Shown in pieces: positions 23,136 to 36,050 of a stretch of DNA of 64,000 bases (positions within the stretch are counted from its first letter, which is position 1; the number at the start of each line of letters is the position of its first letter). The notes under the pieces are model-generated. The model made no database searches and was not told the DNA's origin. It saw only the letters and a program-made list of their open reading frames with translations. The DNA lies in NCBI RefSeq assembly GCF_033958435.1, contig NC_134145.1, positions 41,753,501 to 41,817,500 on the forward strand, given 5' to 3'. The translations under genes and the position numbers were made by a program. The stretch comes from Carettochelys insculpta (lineage: Eukaryota > Chordata > Testudines > Carettochelyidae).

Positions 23136-24479
23136 AACCTAAGACAGACTAAGCTTGACACCATTAAACCATGCCTAAGGTCATGGTGTGACCAAATAAC
23201 TCATTTGGAAATGTCTACCATCCATCTTGATTGTTTGGAATGTAAAAGAATTGATACCAGCAGAGTAGAAGCATTAAAGATATGCTTTTACAAGCTAAAT
23301 ATATATATATATATATATATATATTAAACCATATTATGTGCATTAAGTTAAATGAAGACAGACAATTTACAAAACTAGCTTGTGGCTGGCCCTGCATGGT
23401 TTCACAAGAATGAAGGAGAGATGAGGATTCAAGGACCCTTCTCCCCTAAATCATGGCCAGAAACAATGAGACTGGGATCACTGACCCTCTCCATCACTAT
23501 TGGTGGCAGGTGGCCAAAAAAGGATGGAGGAAAGGCAGGACCATGTCAGTGAGGGACTTCACTCTACTTCCATTTAGAAGGGAGAAGGATTCTAATTTTC
23601 AAGGTATATTCTGGCACATTAGGACACCATGTAAGTTCACAAGTATCTTCTACTCCATTGTATATTTACCCCAGAATCTCAAGGGTGTATCAGAAATAGA
23701 AGACACCATTGAATCTTTTCAGCTTAATGGTCAACATATTGTTACTGACTAGGAAAATCTCATATACAAAATAAATTGCCTAGGACATTTTTTCAGATTT
23801 CCTCAAGCAAAAGAACAGTGTGTTTTGGGGTGGGAGGGGGGAAGGGTTCCACCAGAAAAAGACAGGAACCCAGTTTTAACATCATAAATTTGAGAATTTG
23901 GAATCTTCAGAAAAATACCGACAAAAGATGTAGATTGTAGGTGTTCCAGAGATTTTGAAATAATAGTAATAATAACAACAGCAACACTAGAGGTCAAATT
24001 TGTATGCCCATTTCTATGAAAAGGGGTTTTCAAGTTTCAGGGTTTTTTTCCTTATTTAGATATGAAAGCCAATTATCATTGGGTAAAAGAAGGAATACAT
24101 CGCCTTCCTGACTAAACACCTATTACTGTAGTGAATTCACTTCTGACAAAACTAGACTATTACCAGTTATAAAAATATAGTTCATGACCAGTTTAAAACA
24201 TTTAGCTATCAAACATCCATGATTCTAGCATGACTACGATTAAAGAGAAAAATTGGAAGTGGTAATATATGAATAGGACTCACGTATACCATAAGTTTTG
24301 TTCTGTTTCTCTGCCCTCTATTTAAGATACTAATTAGCAAATAAAAACAAACTTCAATGGCAGTCAAGGCCACATCTCATCAACACCAAACCTTAAATGT
24401 GTGGAAATGGGAAGATAAAGGGAAAGACTTATGCATTCCTTTCCTCTTTCACATTGTGTAAAATGCTGCCAATAATGTA
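23136..24479. other. AT-rich unique DNA, no gene seen
   Basis: Includes the (AT)n tract at 23299-23324; otherwise nothing recognised. Confidence 0.5.
23299..23324. repeat. (AT)n microsatellite
   Basis: Thirteen uninterrupted AT units. Confidence 0.95.
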
Positions 24480-24811
24480 GAGTAAACTCTTTCATATCTG
24501 ACAGCCCCAGGACTGGGAGATTGTCAGTTTTTAAATATTCTAGATAATAGAGAGGTATGCCTAGCAATGCAAAACACTAAAGAAAAACAAGATTAGATAT
24601 TAAGAAACAAACAAAAATGTATGCAGAGTACTTCATTTACCAACAACAGTGGTATTTTACACTGTAAACATACTGTAATTGCTATATTTATTTGTATTTA
24701 CTTTCACTATACTATACTTACGGAAAACGTAACTAAAATGAACTTATGGTTAAAATGCTGGTTATTTGAGAGTTTTGGATAACAGACCACCAGATATGAA
24801 AGAGCTTACTG
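24480..24811. mobile_element. Mariner/Tigger-like MITE
   Basis: GAGTAAACTCTTTCATATCTG at the left is mirrored by CAGATATGAAAGAGCTTACTG at the right (about 21 bp, few mismatches), and TA flanks both sides (24478-24479 and 24812-24813), as expected for Tc1/mariner-type insertion. The element is 332 bp, AT-rich and noncoding. Confidence 0.8.
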
Positions 24812-27269
24812 TACTCCAATTCTGCATTAAACTTTCACTGCCATCCTTAGCACAAACCCAACAGCAATATTTACCCAATTAAATCAGACTTGCACTCTAA
24901 TGCAAAATCTTAAGCCAGGATCAGAGGTATTTGGTGAGAGCTGAAACTGATGACTTTGCTTTGCTGTGCTATTCAGCAGGTTCAGGCATGATGCACAAAT
25001 TTTCAATATGGCTAAAATAGTTACTAAATAGTCTACAAACACTATGAATTTGTAATTGATATTTGAGCAATTAGCATATGAAGAACAAAAGGCAGCTTCC
25101 AGAACTCCTTAGATTTCTTACTAAAAGGGTTGCGAAGCGTGATAATTCACTGAAAAATAGTCAGAAGAAATAGTCTGACCTCTGTTTTTACTTTCTTTGT
25201 AAATTCATCTAACTACAATAAAAGTCAAACATTTTACTTTATTTGCTGTGCTTCGGATGTTGCCATTTCAATCAGATTTTTACAGAGTAAATGCAAAAAG
25301 CTCCTGTTGAACTGAAAACAAAAAAAAAAAAGACTAAATTTTACCTCTGGAATTGTGATGAGCACCTCTGCAACAGCACAACTTCGGAAATACCCTGTTT
25401 ATTTAAAAGGAAAACAAGATTTTAAGATCAATTCATCCACCACTATGCTGCTATGAAATCATAATGCCTGACTTGTGTTTAGATACCAGTTATATTTTCC
25501 ATGCTTAGCCCCATGTCATTTCTTTGCAGTGAAATTTCTTGTTATTTGGTCTTGTTTTATTTTTCTGTTAAAAGAAGCTTCCTCATCTATTTTATGCTAA
25601 TTATAAAATTAACATTTTTTCATATGAAAAAATAATTTAGAACAAAAAATGTATCAAAAGTGCTTGCCTCCTTAATGTCACCCATTTAAACTTTTTCCCC
25701 CTTTCCAACACAGAATGTGCACATTTAATACGTGCATATACAGAAATCCATCTAATCCTAGGCCATGTCTTTCAGAAGAGAAGGACTTCTTTCAAAAGAT
25801 TGCGGTAGTGTAATTGTAGCCCTACTGTAATGAAATCCAGTAGCTTTTCATCTGTCAGCTCAGTATGCATAATTACATCCTTTATGTAATAGGAATACAG
25901 AAGTTGGAGAAAACTTTGTTATCTAGTTCATCCCCTGCCAATGCACGATTTTTCTCAATAGTAAATTTCGTCTTTGCACATTGTTGTCTTAAATATCTCA
26001 ATAGAGAGGACTTTCACAATCTATTTAAGGTCAGCACATTTTCCCCTGTATTTTTAAACAAAAAGTCATCATGAAAACTAGAAACAATAATCAGTGCAGC
26101 AATCGATAATTACACGACGAGAGCTCTGAAGCTCTTAGGGTGAAATTAAAAGGACTAAAGAAACAGTCAAATTTTGACACAAAAATTCTAGACATAGATC
26201 AGACCAATTCCTACTAGTGAATTTAATTTATGTTACTTACAGAAAACCATACTATGTTGACAGATATAACTTTTTATCAAAAACACTTATTTTCTTCTGA
26301 CTACCCCATTACTATGGCTAGGAATAACTAGGAAAACAAATGTTCCTGTGCACATATTATTTGTTGTCTTTTTGTTCACTGGGGACCTGTGGAATGAGAG
26401 CTTAAAGCCAACAATCCAATTTTTCTGTGCTTTTGCAGATACTTCAGAAAAGGAGTGAGAGAGATATGGAGGGAATACTGTAGAAAACTGAGAGAAATAA
26501 GATTTTTCTGCTCTGATTCAGTGGAACGGTGAAAAGTGATAAGTGAAAAAAAGTGATAAATGAGATAAAATACTAAGGGGTGCCAGTCAAGAAGGAATTT
26601 TAATTTTAGATTTTTAATTTCAGTTTCTATTAATTTAAAATATACTTTCAAAAGCTTTTCAGTATTACTGCAGAAAGGAAATTAACAAGATGCCATTGAT
26701 AGTTGTCACAAAAAGTTTAGGAGGCTGATAAAAGACCCCCTGTTCATTCACTTTACTTGTGGTACTTTATTGATCTGTCCTGTTTGGTTCTTTTTCATGT
26801 TATTTATTTGTACTGTCAAGGTATTACAGCGCACCAACATTAATTAATTAATGGTTGCACAGGCACTAAAAGAAATGATAATTGAGCAGCTGACTTCAAC
26901 CACCTGCAGAAGAATATGTTCATAATCTGGAAACTAAAAAGGGATAATGGCTCCTAACCTGCAAATTTAACTCAGGCAAGAGTCCCACTGCAGACAGGAG
27001 TTTGACATGATTAGGGCCTATGGGATCATGCTTATTGCAATTTCTTTGCAGTCATCCTATTAAGTACTTTGTAAGTCCACCACTACAGTTTAGTCATACA
27101 TTGAATTCCCCATGGAATGCCGTCAATGTATTTCTTGCAAAGCTCCTCGCAGGCAACCACAACTTCATAATTATATAGTCAATATGCCGCCTCAAACCCT
27201 TTTGTGGATTGAGTTTTTTTTAGCTATCACTTTCCTTCAATTTATTTTAAAGTCCTCCTGTATTCATCA
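24812..27269. other. AT-rich unique DNA with an old CR1-like scrap
   Basis: About 25890-26075 resembles the minus-strand 3' region of an old CR1/L3 element (ttatctagttcatcccctgc, later ctcaatagagaggactttca). An A-run lies at 25318-25331. No gene is seen. Confidence 0.45.
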
Positions 27270-29170
27270 GAACAGAAAACTGAAGAAAACTGAAAATGTG
27301 GAGCCATACTGTATCAGTGAAACAAAGGGGAAGTGGAAATTTGGACAGATGACTAAGGAGGAGTATAAATATATGGCTGGAAAATGCCAGGCAGTAATCA
27401 GGAGAGCAAAGGCACAACTGGAACTGCAGGTGGCAAGGGATATGAAGGGTAACAAGAAGGGTTTCCACAGGCATGCTAACAATAAAAGGGTTATCAGGGA
27501 AGGTGCGGGGCCATTTCCGGATGAGAGAGGTAACCTAGTGACAGATAATGTAAGAAAATCTGAAGTACTCAATGCTTTTTTTGCCTTAGTCTTCATTGTC
27601 AAGGACAGCTCCCACACTACGGTGTTAGACAATATAATATGGGAAAGTGGAGGGCAACCATCTGTGGGGAAGGTACAAGTTAAGAGCTATTTAGAAAAAC
27701 TAGATGCACACAAATCCATGGGTCTGGATTTAATGCACCCATGGGTACTGAGGGAATTGGCAGATGTCACTGCCAAGACTTTGGTCATTATCTCTGAGGA
27801 CTCTTGGAGATCGGGACATATTCTGGATGATTAGAAAAAGGCAAATATAGTGCCCATCTTTAAAAAAAGGAAAGAAGGACAATCCAGGGAACTATAGACT
27901 GGTCAGACTTACCTCAGGCCCTGGGAAAATAATAGAAGGGATCCTCAACAAATCCATTTTGAAGCACTTGGAAGAGGGGAAAGTGATCAAAAGGAGTCAA
28001 CATGCATTCACCAAGGGCAACTCATGCCTAACTAATCTGATTAGCTTCTGTGATGAGGTAACAGGATCTGTGGACATGAGGAAGTATGGATTGGATCCAT
28101 GGACTATAAGACGGATAGAAAGCTGGCTTGACAGTCGGGTCCAATAGGTAGTGGTCAATGGCTCAATATCTGGATGGTGGTCAATTTCACATGGAGTGCC
28201 TCAAGGGTCAGTTCTGAGGCTGGTGTTGTTCAATATCTTTATTAATGACCTGGATGAGGGACTGGATTGCACCCTCAGCATGTTTGTGGATGACACCAAG
28301 CTAGGGGAAGAGGTAGATACGTTGGAGAGCAGAGGTAGGACTCAGAGTGACCTGGATAAATTGGAGGATTGGGCTGAAAGAAACCTGATGCAGTTCAATA
28401 GGGAAAGTGTAGAGTCCTGAGCTTGGGAGAAAAGGATCCCAAACATTGTTATAGGCTGGTGACTGACTGGCTAAGCAGCAGTATAGCAGAAAGGCACCTA
28501 GGGATTACAGGGATGAAAGGTTGAATATGAGTAAACAGTGTGTCCTTGTAGCCAAGAAGGCTAATAGCATACTGGGGTGCATTAGGAGGAGCATTTTGAG
28601 CAGATCTAGAGAGGTTGTTGTTCCCCTCTATTCAGCACTGGTGAGGCCACATGTGGAGTACTGTGTCTAGTTTTGCCTCCCCCCGCAGTATAGAAAGGAT
28701 GTGGATGTGCTGGAGCAGGTTCAGTAGAAGGCAACAAAAATGATTAAGGGGCTGGATCACATGACATATGAGGAGAGGTTGAGGGATTTGGGCTTATTTC
28801 ATTTGCAGAAGAGAAGACTGAGGAGTGATTTAATAGCAGCCTTCAACTTCCTGAGAGGGTGCTCTAAAAAGGATGGAGAGAAACTGTTCTCACTGGTGAC
28901 AGATGGCAGAACAAGGAGTAATGGTCTGAAATTGCAGAAGGAATGGAGTAGGTTGGATATTAGGAAAAACTACTTCTCCAGAAGGTTGGTGAAGCACTGG
29001 AATGCATTGCACAGGGAGGTGGTGGAATCTCCTCCATTCCTAGAAGTGCTTAAGTCGTGGCTTGACATAGCCATGGCTGGGATGACTTAGTTGAGGTTGA
29101 TCCTGCTTGGGGCAGGGGACTGGACTCAATGACCTCTTGAGGTCCCTTTCAGCTCTGTGATTCTATGATT
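27270..29170 (+). mobile_element. CR1 LINE, best-preserved copy, 5'-truncated
   Basis: About 1.9 kb of CR1 ORF2 and the 3' end. The order is the linker region, reverse transcriptase, C-terminal domain, then a 3' end of gggactggactcaatgacct, ttgaggtccctttcagctct, gtgattctatgatt. The endonuclease domain and ORF1 are missing, as expected of a 5'-truncated copy. Sequence before 27270 does not continue the coding match. Confidence 0.93.
27300..29090 (+). pseudogene. CR1 ORF2 reverse transcriptase, broken
   Basis: Four open pieces are visible. 27300-27834 holds REAKAQLEL-like RRAKAQLELQVARDMKGNK, then ERGNLVTDNVRKSEVLNAFF and LDAHKSMGLDLMHPWVLREL. 27959-28147 holds RSQHAFTKGNSCLTNLISF and ends with RKYGLDPWTIRRIESWLDSR. 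28151-28420 holds [10 protein letters not shown] and FVDDTKLG (28283-28306), where most CR1 copies have FADD. 28740-29090 holds the C-terminal MTYEERLRDLGLFHLQKRRL and KHWNALHREVVESP. Between GSVD (near 28075) and MRKYGLD the motif-A block (the YLDFSKAFD segment) is missing, so the first catalytic Asp is absent. Stops at 27832-27834 and 28146-28148 and frame changes complete the damage. Confidence 0.9.
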
Positions 29171-32100
29171 AGCTCTACATGGATCTGTACAGGGCATTAT
29201 GATTCAGGGAACCAGCATGCCTCTGGGAGATATTCAAGAACAAGCCTTTAACCCACACCTCAGGGTGTACAGCATGCACTCATCTGAAACCAGACAGTAC
29301 TCGCAATTGGCGCAGAGACAGGAAATGGTTAATGCCCCTTCTTATTTTGAAGATGATTGCACTCTGGGGGCAATGGCTACTCAAGTCATGGCAAACATGC
29401 TCAGGCCATCTATGTTCCTTCCTCAGGAAAATTCAAGTCCATATTTCCTTTGACTCACTGTACAGTAGAGATGTTATTATTTGTGCAGAGTACCATCTCT
29501 TCAGTGCACCACCTACTATGCACATGGGTAAAGGAACAGAAGTGCCATGCCAAATCAGACCACTAATTCACCTGTGGAAGAGGATGGCATAAGAAACACA
29601 GTAATAGATAATTTTGAAATAATCTGTTCTTTGCTACCTTCCCTGCCACTAGAGCCTGAAGTTTATGGGTTTATGTTCCTCCTAGTTTTTAAAGTTATTT
29701 TCTTTAATTTTGGATAATCTCAATATCACACAAAGATGACAACCCATCAGTCAATTATGGAAACACATTCCACCCCATAGGAGTGTCTATGTTACTACTT
29801 GCTTTTCTATCCTAAACAGTTTTTGCCAAGGCAGGTCAATTGGTAGTGTTGACAGTGGCAATTCCAACAAGCACAGGACAAAGGTCTTATAGTGACTGTA
29901 TGTAATCAAAGGGGTCTGGAAGACATGGTGGTTAAAATCCCAGTGAAATCCCTTAGGAATCCTAACCATCAATATACTCGTAGCACTTTCAGTAGCATTA
30001 AACATTAGCAAAGCCAGCCTGGTTTAAAGGAGGTCAAAGTCCATGCCCTGATCTAATAGCAGGACCCAAACACTTCATTTGGATGGCTTTTCTTTCTCCA
30101 TACATACAAATTCCTTGTCAGTGTGGATATTGTTTATTTGCACCGTGGGAACCCACTTTGTGCCACAATATTTGTCTCTTTTCAGATATCTTAAAAATGT
30201 CTTGTGACCTATCATTTTTATGTTGTACCACGTGATTTTTTTCAGGGCACTTTTTCCTCACTTGTTATTTCTCATCTCACAATCCCACGATTAGCGACAA
30301 TATTTTCCTTCCAAAACTCATTTGAATGTCTCTGTCACTCCACCATTTTTATTTTTTTTTCCTTTTTCATATGGATCTTTTCAATCTACTGTTTACCTTG
30401 AATTTTTCAACCTTTTTTTGACAACACATTGGCAGTTCCATTGCTCCTGGAGCTGGGAAAATAGGCTGTAATTATATATATTAGTGTCAATTAATTTAAT
30501 TTTTAGTTCCACTTCAGAACTTCATGTGAGTAGTGCTCAGCACTGTGGGTTGGGGCATAGGTGACTTGAGGTTGCTTTCAACTGCTGGGTTGCAATGGTC
30601 CTGAGTGTACCTCTCCACCAACATTCCCAGGAATGGGAGAAGCATGTCACAGGAAGGCTTTCCTATGACCTAGGGATTCCCCCACATCAAGGAATTCTTC
30701 AGGTGACTGGATATGCCAGTTGCCTGTTTGATTTACACTGTCAGAGTATCACAAAATAGCCAGGACTGATTACTACTTCTTTCTTTTGTTATTTGCAGGA
30801 CAACGTGAAACTAAACAAACAAACAAACAAAACAAAGAATGCGATGCAGGAAATATACAGATAAAATCATTCTGATAATTTAACAGTAGTCAACATTCTT
30901 CATCACACGGAACAAACCTATTTGGTAAATGAGGCACTGATATATGCAAAGCAGGCAGCAGTCAGAGATGAAAATATATTGATTCACAATCGGCATAGAA
31001 CAGCCTAATAGAATTGAATAGTAAGACTGTCACCGATCGTGTTTGCTGTCTGGGATTCTAAAGGAAAATAATGGGAAAGCCATGCCATGGCATTAATGAC
31101 AACTGAGTGAAATGTGCCAACAAGAGCTAATAATGTACCTGCATGATACAGGCCATTAAGCAGCCAGCTCACAATGGTCCTTGAATAACAGAAACAAATT
31201 AAGATGACATTTATGGTCAAATACCTTGTCTTATTAAACTGTGTTAAACACTTTTCAGAATAATTAATGAACTCTGAAACTGATCATTCAAATATTTAAG
31301 CAATTGCCTTGTCTGCTTTTTCCTAGTTAGTAATTATTTAAGTCAGCACTGAGAGATAGCAAGGTAGGAATAAGCACAACAGTATCAAGAAAATGCTTTC
31401 TGCTGCCGTTGTGAAAATCTAATGGTCTTCTGCAACAAACATGAAAAAACTTTTATTACCATTAACTGGCATCACTATGATATAATTCCAGCTGTGTAAA
31501 CAGAGAGCATTTTTGTCCTAAGGACAGGGATACAATAGAAAATATACCTATACAGAAACCATAACAGAAATTGAGAAGCAATACATGCAGTGTCTGCTCC
31601 TTTCTGACATTTTCTTGCTGTACTAAAAAGGTGGATGTAGATTCTCCAATAACCTGTAATAGATTTTTTGGGGGGCATGTGGGGGAACTTGTCCTCAATT
31701 GTCCTCAGTTTTCTTGAGTGGAGGCAACCCTAATCTGTCAGATGCAGTGTGGAAAATACTGTTCCCGCAGCAACATGGAGGCCTTGTAAAGTTCGTGTTA
31801 AGCTTCATGGGGCAGTGAGGGGGCTGCTTTCCACGGCATTCCTGAAACCCTTACTGGAAACGTATAATACCTGCCTAATCATGCATGCCACGTTCTGCGC
31901 TGTTTGCACCAGCCGTCATTTCCTGCTGGTTTCCTGCCTGGGTTGGTCAGCCTAGCCACTAAGATTGGCTCCGAAATTTAGGTGATGATCCTCTGCTGAT
32001 CCGATCAACTTCAGTTGAGCTTTAGTCAATCGGGTCCCAATACCACAAGCCTACTCTGCATGGGATTCCAATTATGACACTGAAGGCTCTGTCAGGGGAA

Positions 32101-34616
32101 CAATACACCATAAATGATCTTTAGGAAGTCAGATAAATGAAAGTTAATAGCACAAACCAAGGGCAGACCTTCTAATTAAAATAAATTATGTTGTTTCTGA
32201 GGCATTTAAATACATCATTGCAATTACTAGGTTTAATGTATCTCTAAAATACCTTTTAGATTTCTTTGTGCATAAATCTGTGTATACCGATTAATATTCT
32301 GCATTTTTTTGCATCAGACAAGGTGTATAAAACAAATGCATGGCTAAATAAATGCCCAAGGTAAACAGTTCCAGTGGTGTAATTTACTGTCATGACTTTT
32401 CAGGAATTGTTTTAAAATGAAGGACTATTTTTTGTGAGAAATAACGATAAAATGTTTGTATTAGGAAAGTCAAACTTTCATTCCAAACAAAATCAATTGA
32501 GAGAATATAATGGATCCTGTGCATTTAAGTAAAATGATAATTCATGATACTTTTAAATTTTACTTCACTGACTAGTTTGTCATGAGAAAAAATTGAAAAC
32601 AAGAATTATGTATGTTTTTGAGTTAATTCCTAAGTAGGACCAAAGCTTTTACTTCCCGTCTCCCAAAAAATTAAAATAATTTATGTGGGTTTATATATTG
32701 TGAAAGGAAGATTGCGGCCATTGTGTATGTTTCACTCTTAAAAATTGGAGAGGAAATTCAAATCTATTTTATAGCGTAGATTAATACACAGCCACACTGT
32801 TAGGTAGGATAGCAGAATGACTAGCCGTCCATTCTATCCAGTCACGGAGCTATTTAAAGCAATCTGTAAAGTGAAAGGTCTTATAATTGACTCACATTTT
32901 GTTCTACTCTTCCTTTGCAATGTCACCTACTTAACTTGGTTTAGTTCAAGTGCATCTTTATCATGCTATTCAAATCCAGTTGCTTTGCTTTTTTCTTCTT
33001 GGCTTATTGCTGCTGCTTTTTAATTTTTTTTTCTACTGTCAGTCTGGTTGTAGATTCTCTTGGGTAAAGCCCGGCTGTTAATATGCAGAGCATCTTGCTC
33101 TGTAATCAGTAGTTCTGAAAGGTTGTTACTAATGTTCTCTGAGGACTACTACAAATCATGAATAAGTAGAAACCCCTATACCATTTCAAGTAAGCTCTGC
33201 ATCCTGCATATTAGATCATCTTTTATTCTCTACATTTTACACACAGGCTAATACACCAATGACAAAACAAAAATCCCGCTCATATAAATGTCATTTACCT
33301 AAAAATGCTAACATTGAACTATTTCCTAATTTGATTCAAGTGGACCTGCCTTGCTTTTAATGTTGTGTTCAAATCACTGCATACTATGAAAAAGTGGAGG
33401 CATTTTGCTTACCTACGTGTTCCCCTTTGGGACACATTTCATTAAAAAGCCCTTCTGGTGTAGTATATGCTTTCACTCTGCCTCCAAGGAGACATAAAAA
33501 CCATTTGACACTGTAGCTTCTGCAGTGTCTCACAAATAAGTACCAGGATTCTTAATATTATTTAAAAGATCCTTTCATGGAAGCAAAACCTTTTAAAATT
33601 CTTCTAAGTACTTTATGAATTATTAATTAGCCTGTTATGCTTATGCCTGCAATGGGAACATAAAACAAGACAAAAAGCACATTGAAAGGTGAAACTCCAA
33701 ATGGTCCTGTTAGGAAAAGGCATTCCAAAAACATTTAAACATTCTCCTGAAATTGTGTTTCTGATAAAATTTCTCTGTGTTAAAGAATTATTTTACATAT
33801 GAACTCAATTAATTCAGATTCCAAAGGTCTAAAAGTAGTAAAAATATAGGAATTGTAATAAAATCACAACTAGGTACAGACCTGATCTGATACCATAGAT
33901 TAAATTACAAAAAACGGGAGAGGGAACATGGCATTTACAGCAAGCATTTCCATAACACCATAAAAATGTTATCTGTGCACTGTTAAAAATAGCTTAATGC
34001 ATGGATCCCTTCAATTTATGTTCTAATGCAACTCAGCACCTATCTCAGTGCTTTATCACAAGCCTATTTTGGTTAAACGTGTTTGGTTAAATATCTCACG
34101 TAGCTGATGGTATTCCCATGTCATATTTCATTTTACAAATTTGCAAAGAGAGTGCTGCTGATAAATTCCAGATATTTTAGACACAAGAAAACACACTTGA
34201 GAGGCAAGAGGATAGACTGTTAGCCAGGAAAGGCCAAGAGAGTATCTCCATTCATGATATAAATACTGCAATTAGCCAATAATTGTACTGTGATTAAAGA
34301 AAATAAAGCATATCATATTTCTGGGTGAAAAGAGCTGGAAACCAATTACATTTAGCATTAATGGTTGCAACATTTCTTTGTAGCATACATCGAACAAACT
34401 AGCCACAAAGTTTGTATTTTTAGAAACAAAGCATTTCTGTGTCAGCTGTGAAACTTGGTAGCCTTTTCCTCGCTTATGCTTTCTTATTTTTTTCTAAAAT
34501 AAAATATTAATGGTAAAGAACACACAAGATGTATAATATAGGGCCATAGCAATGTGTGCAAAAAATAAAACTTTGTAGTGCTATTTTATGATAAAATCCC
34601 CTACAAAATCACTGTG
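29171..34616. other. Long repeat-poor AT-rich block, no gene seen
   Basis: Over 5 kb with no recognisable transposon except short simple repeats such as (AAAC)n at 30813-30836. Open frames are short and without domains. It may be intronic or intergenic; conserved noncoding elements could be present but cannot be seen without alignment. Confidence 0.5.
30813..30836. repeat. (AAAC)n microsatellite
   Basis: About five tandem AAAC units. Confidence 0.85.
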
Positions 34617-34906
34617 GCTCTGCGTCTACACTACGAGATAAATTTAAATTTATTTATATCCATTTTCTAATTTTGGAATTTATAAGTTCGATTTTGACCA
34701 TCCTCACTTCACACCTTGCTCCACACAGGTGAGTCATTGCTGCCACACACATATTAGCTAATATTGACTGCTGCAGTAGTGCATTGTGGGAAGCCATCTC
34801 ACAGTGCTCCCATCCTTGTAGCATTCTGGGTATTGTCGCTGGTCTTGACATCATATTCCCCTGAAAATATGTTGATCCATTGGACATAATGCAGAAGACA
34901 CTCAAA

Positions 34907-35335
34907 ATTACAAGAAAGAATATTTAGTTTCCCCACACATTATATTGCCAACATGGGTGCAGCAACTATCTTCTCAACTGGCCATCCATCCCACCTCCCA
35001 TCGTCGCTGAAATGTGATCCCTGAATATAATGCAGGAGCCACAAATGTTAGACTGAGAAGAATGTAGGAAGAAAAAAACTGCTTTCCCCTTACACTATAT
35101 TGCCAACATGGATGCAGCGATTGGCCATCCATCCCACTTCACATCACAGCCAAAATGTGATTCCTGAAAATAATGCAGGGGCAAGAATGCAGGAAGAAAG
35201 AAATAATTTTTGGTTTCCCCACACCTTATTGTTAATGGAAAGGGTTTTTGGCTTTCCAGTGCACTATAAGTCTTCCATGCAATGAATGTGTTCTCAACTG
35301 GCCATCCATCCCACCTCCCATCATCACAGGAACAA
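34907..35335. repeat. Three diverged tandem units of about 120-155 bp
   Basis: The blocks tttccccacac ... attgccaacatgg, ggccatccatcccac and a(a/t)aatgcagg recur at about 34922/34970/35024, 35081/35123/35170 and 35213/35298, so the segment is a degenerate tandem triplication inside the composite element. Confidence 0.7.
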
Positions 35336-35349
35336 GAACTACTCATTTT

Positions 35350-36050
35350 GCACCAGTGGCAGCAAGCCCAGGTATGGGCCAAGGGGGTAGGTGTTGCTGG
35401 ATAACCAGTTGAAGTAGCTGTCCCCCGGTAGCAGGAAGCCCCTTAGCCACCAGGGAAGACTTTTCCCCGGAGGCAGCAGCAAGCCCAGGTATGGGCCAAG
35501 TTTGGCTGGGGGGGCGGGTGTTTCACTGGATGACCAGTTGGAGTATTCTACCTCTGCGGCAGTAGCGAGCCCCTTAGCCACACTGGGAGACTCCAAGAGT
35601 GGTAGTGATTCTCCCTCACTAGAGGTTTTTAAGTCCTGGCTTGATAAGTTCCTGGCTCAGATGACTTAGTTGGGGTTGATCCTACTGGAAGCAAGGGGCT
35701 GGATTTGGTGACCTCCTGAGGTCCCTTCCAGCCCTATGATTCTATGATTCTATGGTGGCAGCAGCAAGCTCAGATATGGGCCGGGGGGGGTGGTTCCTGG
35801 ATGACCAAGTGAAGTATTCTCCCCCAGGAGTGGCAAGCCCCATCGGGGGAGACATTTTCCTGGCAGCACCAGCAGGCCCCTTAGCCACTGGGGGAGACTT
35901 TTACCTGGCGGCAGCAGCAAGGCCAGGTATAGGTCAAGTGGGGAGGTGTCACTGGATGACCAGTTAAGCTGTTCCTTCCCCACAGCAGCAGCAAAGCAGC
36001 CCATATCTTAACCGCTGGGGGAGACTTCCTCATGGTGGCAGCAAAGCCCT
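35350..36050. repeat. Tandem array of about 120-bp GC-rich units
   Basis: The block ggcagcagcaagcccaggta with tgggccaag is repeated near 35350, 35472, 35756 and 35908. Each unit also has tggatgaccagttgaagtat and ccccttagccac-ctgggagactt variants. A CR1 fragment (35593-35754) interrupts one unit. The repeats have no sensible common reading frame. Confidence 0.75.
35593..35754 (+). mobile_element. CR1 LINE 3'-end insertion in tandem array
   Basis: actagaggtttttaagtcct, then ggcttgataagttcctggct and ggttgatcctactgg, then gacctcctgaggtcccttcc and two full ATTCTATG-type octamers. It is flanked on both sides by sequence of the tandem units, so it arrived after the array had formed. Confidence 0.88.

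Noticed and set aside
34907..36050. CRISPR-like or coding tandem repeat array
   Set aside because: Units are diverged, over 100 bp, have no constant short repeat with unique spacers, and have no conserved frame.
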